Origin: DATHXC01 sp035459965
GTDB taxonomy: Bacteria; Pseudomonadota; Gammaproteobacteria; Burkholderiales; Methylophilaceae
Assembly (NCBI GenBank): GCA_035459965.1
Contig: DATHXC010000009.1
Coordinates: forward strand, 1-64,000
DNA: 64,000 nt
Reading direction: 5' to 3'
The translations under genes were made by a program, and so were the position numbers. Positions 63,106-64,000 of the stretch are shown in pieces (positions within the stretch are counted from its first letter, which is position 1; each line of letters opens with the position of its first letter). The notes under the pieces are model-generated. The model ran no database searches and was not told where the DNA came from. It worked only from the letters and a program-made list of their open reading frames with translations.

Positions 63106-63410
63106 GACTGGATCCTCCGGTCAGTTTCAGTGCTGAGTATCTGTTCAGTGCTATTGGGAGCATTGCTATATAAGTATGTCTGGATCACTTCATCACTCAA
63201 GGTATTACGTTCTGCTACAAACCAGGTACCGCTCGGCGTGTGGTACCACCATTCTTTCTTGATGCCTGGCGCGCCATTGCGGTAATGCACATAGGCCGCC
63301 CATTCCTGGTCAGTACAGGTATTGAAATCGGGCATGTCACGTAATTCGCCACCGTAGCTGAACTCGCTCAGGGGACGTATTCCATTGATCGGGCAATTAA
63401 GTAGTTTCAT
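63102..63410 (-). CDS. mgdB: N-methylglutamate dehydrogenase, delta-like subunit
   Basis: The 102-residue protein corresponds to SoxD: EFSYGGELRDMPDF and EWAAYVHYRNGAPGIKKEWW match the family. SoxD binds zinc with three Cys and one His, but here the first motif reads CPING in place of CPxCG and the later HTPSGTWF keeps His without the usual Cys. Thus zinc binding is probably lost or altered. It sits between mgdA and mgdC as expected. Confidence 0.92.
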   Translation of the reverse strand: MKLLNCPINGIRPLSEFSYGGELRDMPDFNTCTDQEWAAYVHYRNGAPGIKKEWWYHTPSGTWFVAERNTLSDEVIQTYLYSNAPNSTEQILSTETDRRIQS

Positions 63411-63431
63411 CTTTTGATTATCAGCATGAGG

Positions 63432-64000
63432 CTAGTGGCCTACGGAAGCTGCCCCCTTTTCACCAGTAAGCTCGTAATCTTCGAAGCGTGATAAGCGGAA
63501 GCTGTGGATCAGGTCATGCGGTTGATCGTTGGCCAGGGTATGCGCCATCGTCTTGCCGCTGATAGGCGTGGCCTTAAAGCCCCAGGTGCCCCAGCCGGCG
63601 TCTAGGTAAAAGCCCTCGATCGGCGTCTTGCCCATGATCGGGGCGAAATCCGGCGTCATGTCCGCCATACCGGCCCATTGCCGCACTACCTTGACGTTTC
63701 CCAGGAAGGGGAACATGTCAGTGATGTGCGAAGTCAGGCCTTCGACGAAATCCAGCGTAGACCTTGTGGAATGTACTTCGTAAGGATCCAGCGAAGCGCC
63801 CATCACCAGCTCACCGCGTGAAGACTGGCTCACATAGACATGCAGGCTACCGGATACCAGGATGCTATCCAGCCATGGCTTCATCGGCTCGCTGACACAG
63901 GCCTGTAAGGGGTGGATCACGATGGGTGTTTCCAACCCGACCATCTTGGTGATGCGCGGGGTAAACCCGGCAACTGCCGATAACACCTTATTGGTAGAGA
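63432..64000 (-). CDS. mgdA: N-methylglutamate dehydrogenase, beta-like subunit (partial)
   Basis: About 190 C-terminal residues are visible; the start lies beyond the right edge. The sequence matches the SoxB flavoprotein: HPLQACVSEPMKPWLDSILV, HVYVSQSSRGELVMGASLDP, RQWAGMADMTPDFAPIMGKT and DAGWGTWGFKATPISGKTMA, which is the C-terminal flavin-binding end. The subunit oxidises N-methylglutamate. The reading frame is open to the window edge, so the operon promoter is not seen. Confidence 0.93.
   Translation of the reverse strand, partial: STNKVLSAVAGFTPRITKMVGLETPIVIHPLQACVSEPMKPWLDSILVSGSLHVYVSQSSRGELVMGASLDPYEVHSTRSTLDFVEGLTSHITDMFPFLGNVKVVRQWAGMADMTPDFAPIMGKTPIEGFYLDAGWGTWGFKATPISGKTMAHTLANDQPHDLIHSFRLSRFEDYELTGEKGAASVGH

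Overview
The window looks like a chromosomal segment of a methylotrophic betaproteobacterium of the Methylophilaceae (Methylotenera/Methylophilus-like). The main evidence is a nearly complete N-methylglutamate pathway for methylamine (mgdABCD, gmaS, mgsABC), a pqqA gene for the methanol dehydrogenase cofactor, azurin, PEP-CTERM surface proteins and a xanthomonadin/aryl-polyene type pigment locus. The genus is inferred from gene content only. I found no tRNA, rRNA, CRISPR array, insertion sequence or prophage.

Layout. (1) 1-13660 holds mixed housekeeping and small genes: a truncated secreted protein, thiopurine methyltransferase, a lipoprotein, MOSC, AEC transporter, Rid protein, small conserved proteins, a thioester-type PEP-CTERM protein behind a sigma54-like promoter, azurin, a frameshifted DUF4186 gene, the Prc protease and a deoxyinosine glycosylase. 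A possible structured RNA lies at about 12140-12260. (2) 13834-25277 is one tightly packed plus-strand operon for an aryl polyene: ACP, membrane protein, AMP-ligase, two dehydratases, acyltransferase, LolA-like and MMPL export proteins, alpha/beta hydrolase, polysaccharide deacetylase, ketosynthase, chain-length factor and ketoreductase. (3) 25343-28084 is a visibly AT-richer block with an outer-membrane protein, a Tyr/Gly/Pro-rich lipoprotein, a membrane protein, a probable PD-(D/E)XK nuclease and a 12-copy 10-bp tandem repeat. (4) 28136-30782, minus strand, completes the pigment locus: glycosyltransferase, PlsC acyltransferase and a chorismatase that would make the aromatic starter.

(5) 30941-43510 carries DUF808, Sel1 repeats, a large hybrid kinase with a REC-EAL partner, a HAD phosphatase, a second PEP-CTERM protein, a diguanylate cyclase, and an MFS exporter coupled to a 2-oxoglutarate oxygenase. 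(6) 43666-49300 is an ArsR-type regulator with an apparent operator over its own start, then fused Aas and LplT for lysophospholipid recycling, then an anchored protein of unknown role. (7) 49441-49554 is pqqA alone with its own terminator. (8) 49576-64000, minus strand, is nitrogen metabolism. NMG dehydrogenase, gamma-glutamylmethylamide synthetase and NMG synthase turn methylamine into formaldehyde-level carbon and ammonium. A hairpin follows, then an APC permease, EutA and a single-chain EutB-EutC fusion that would release ammonia from ethanolamine.

The most unusual elements are the split pigment locus with its deacetylase, hydrolase and nested mini-ORFs, the EutBC fusion beside the NMG operon, the nuclease with phased repeats, and several palindromic regulatory regions.
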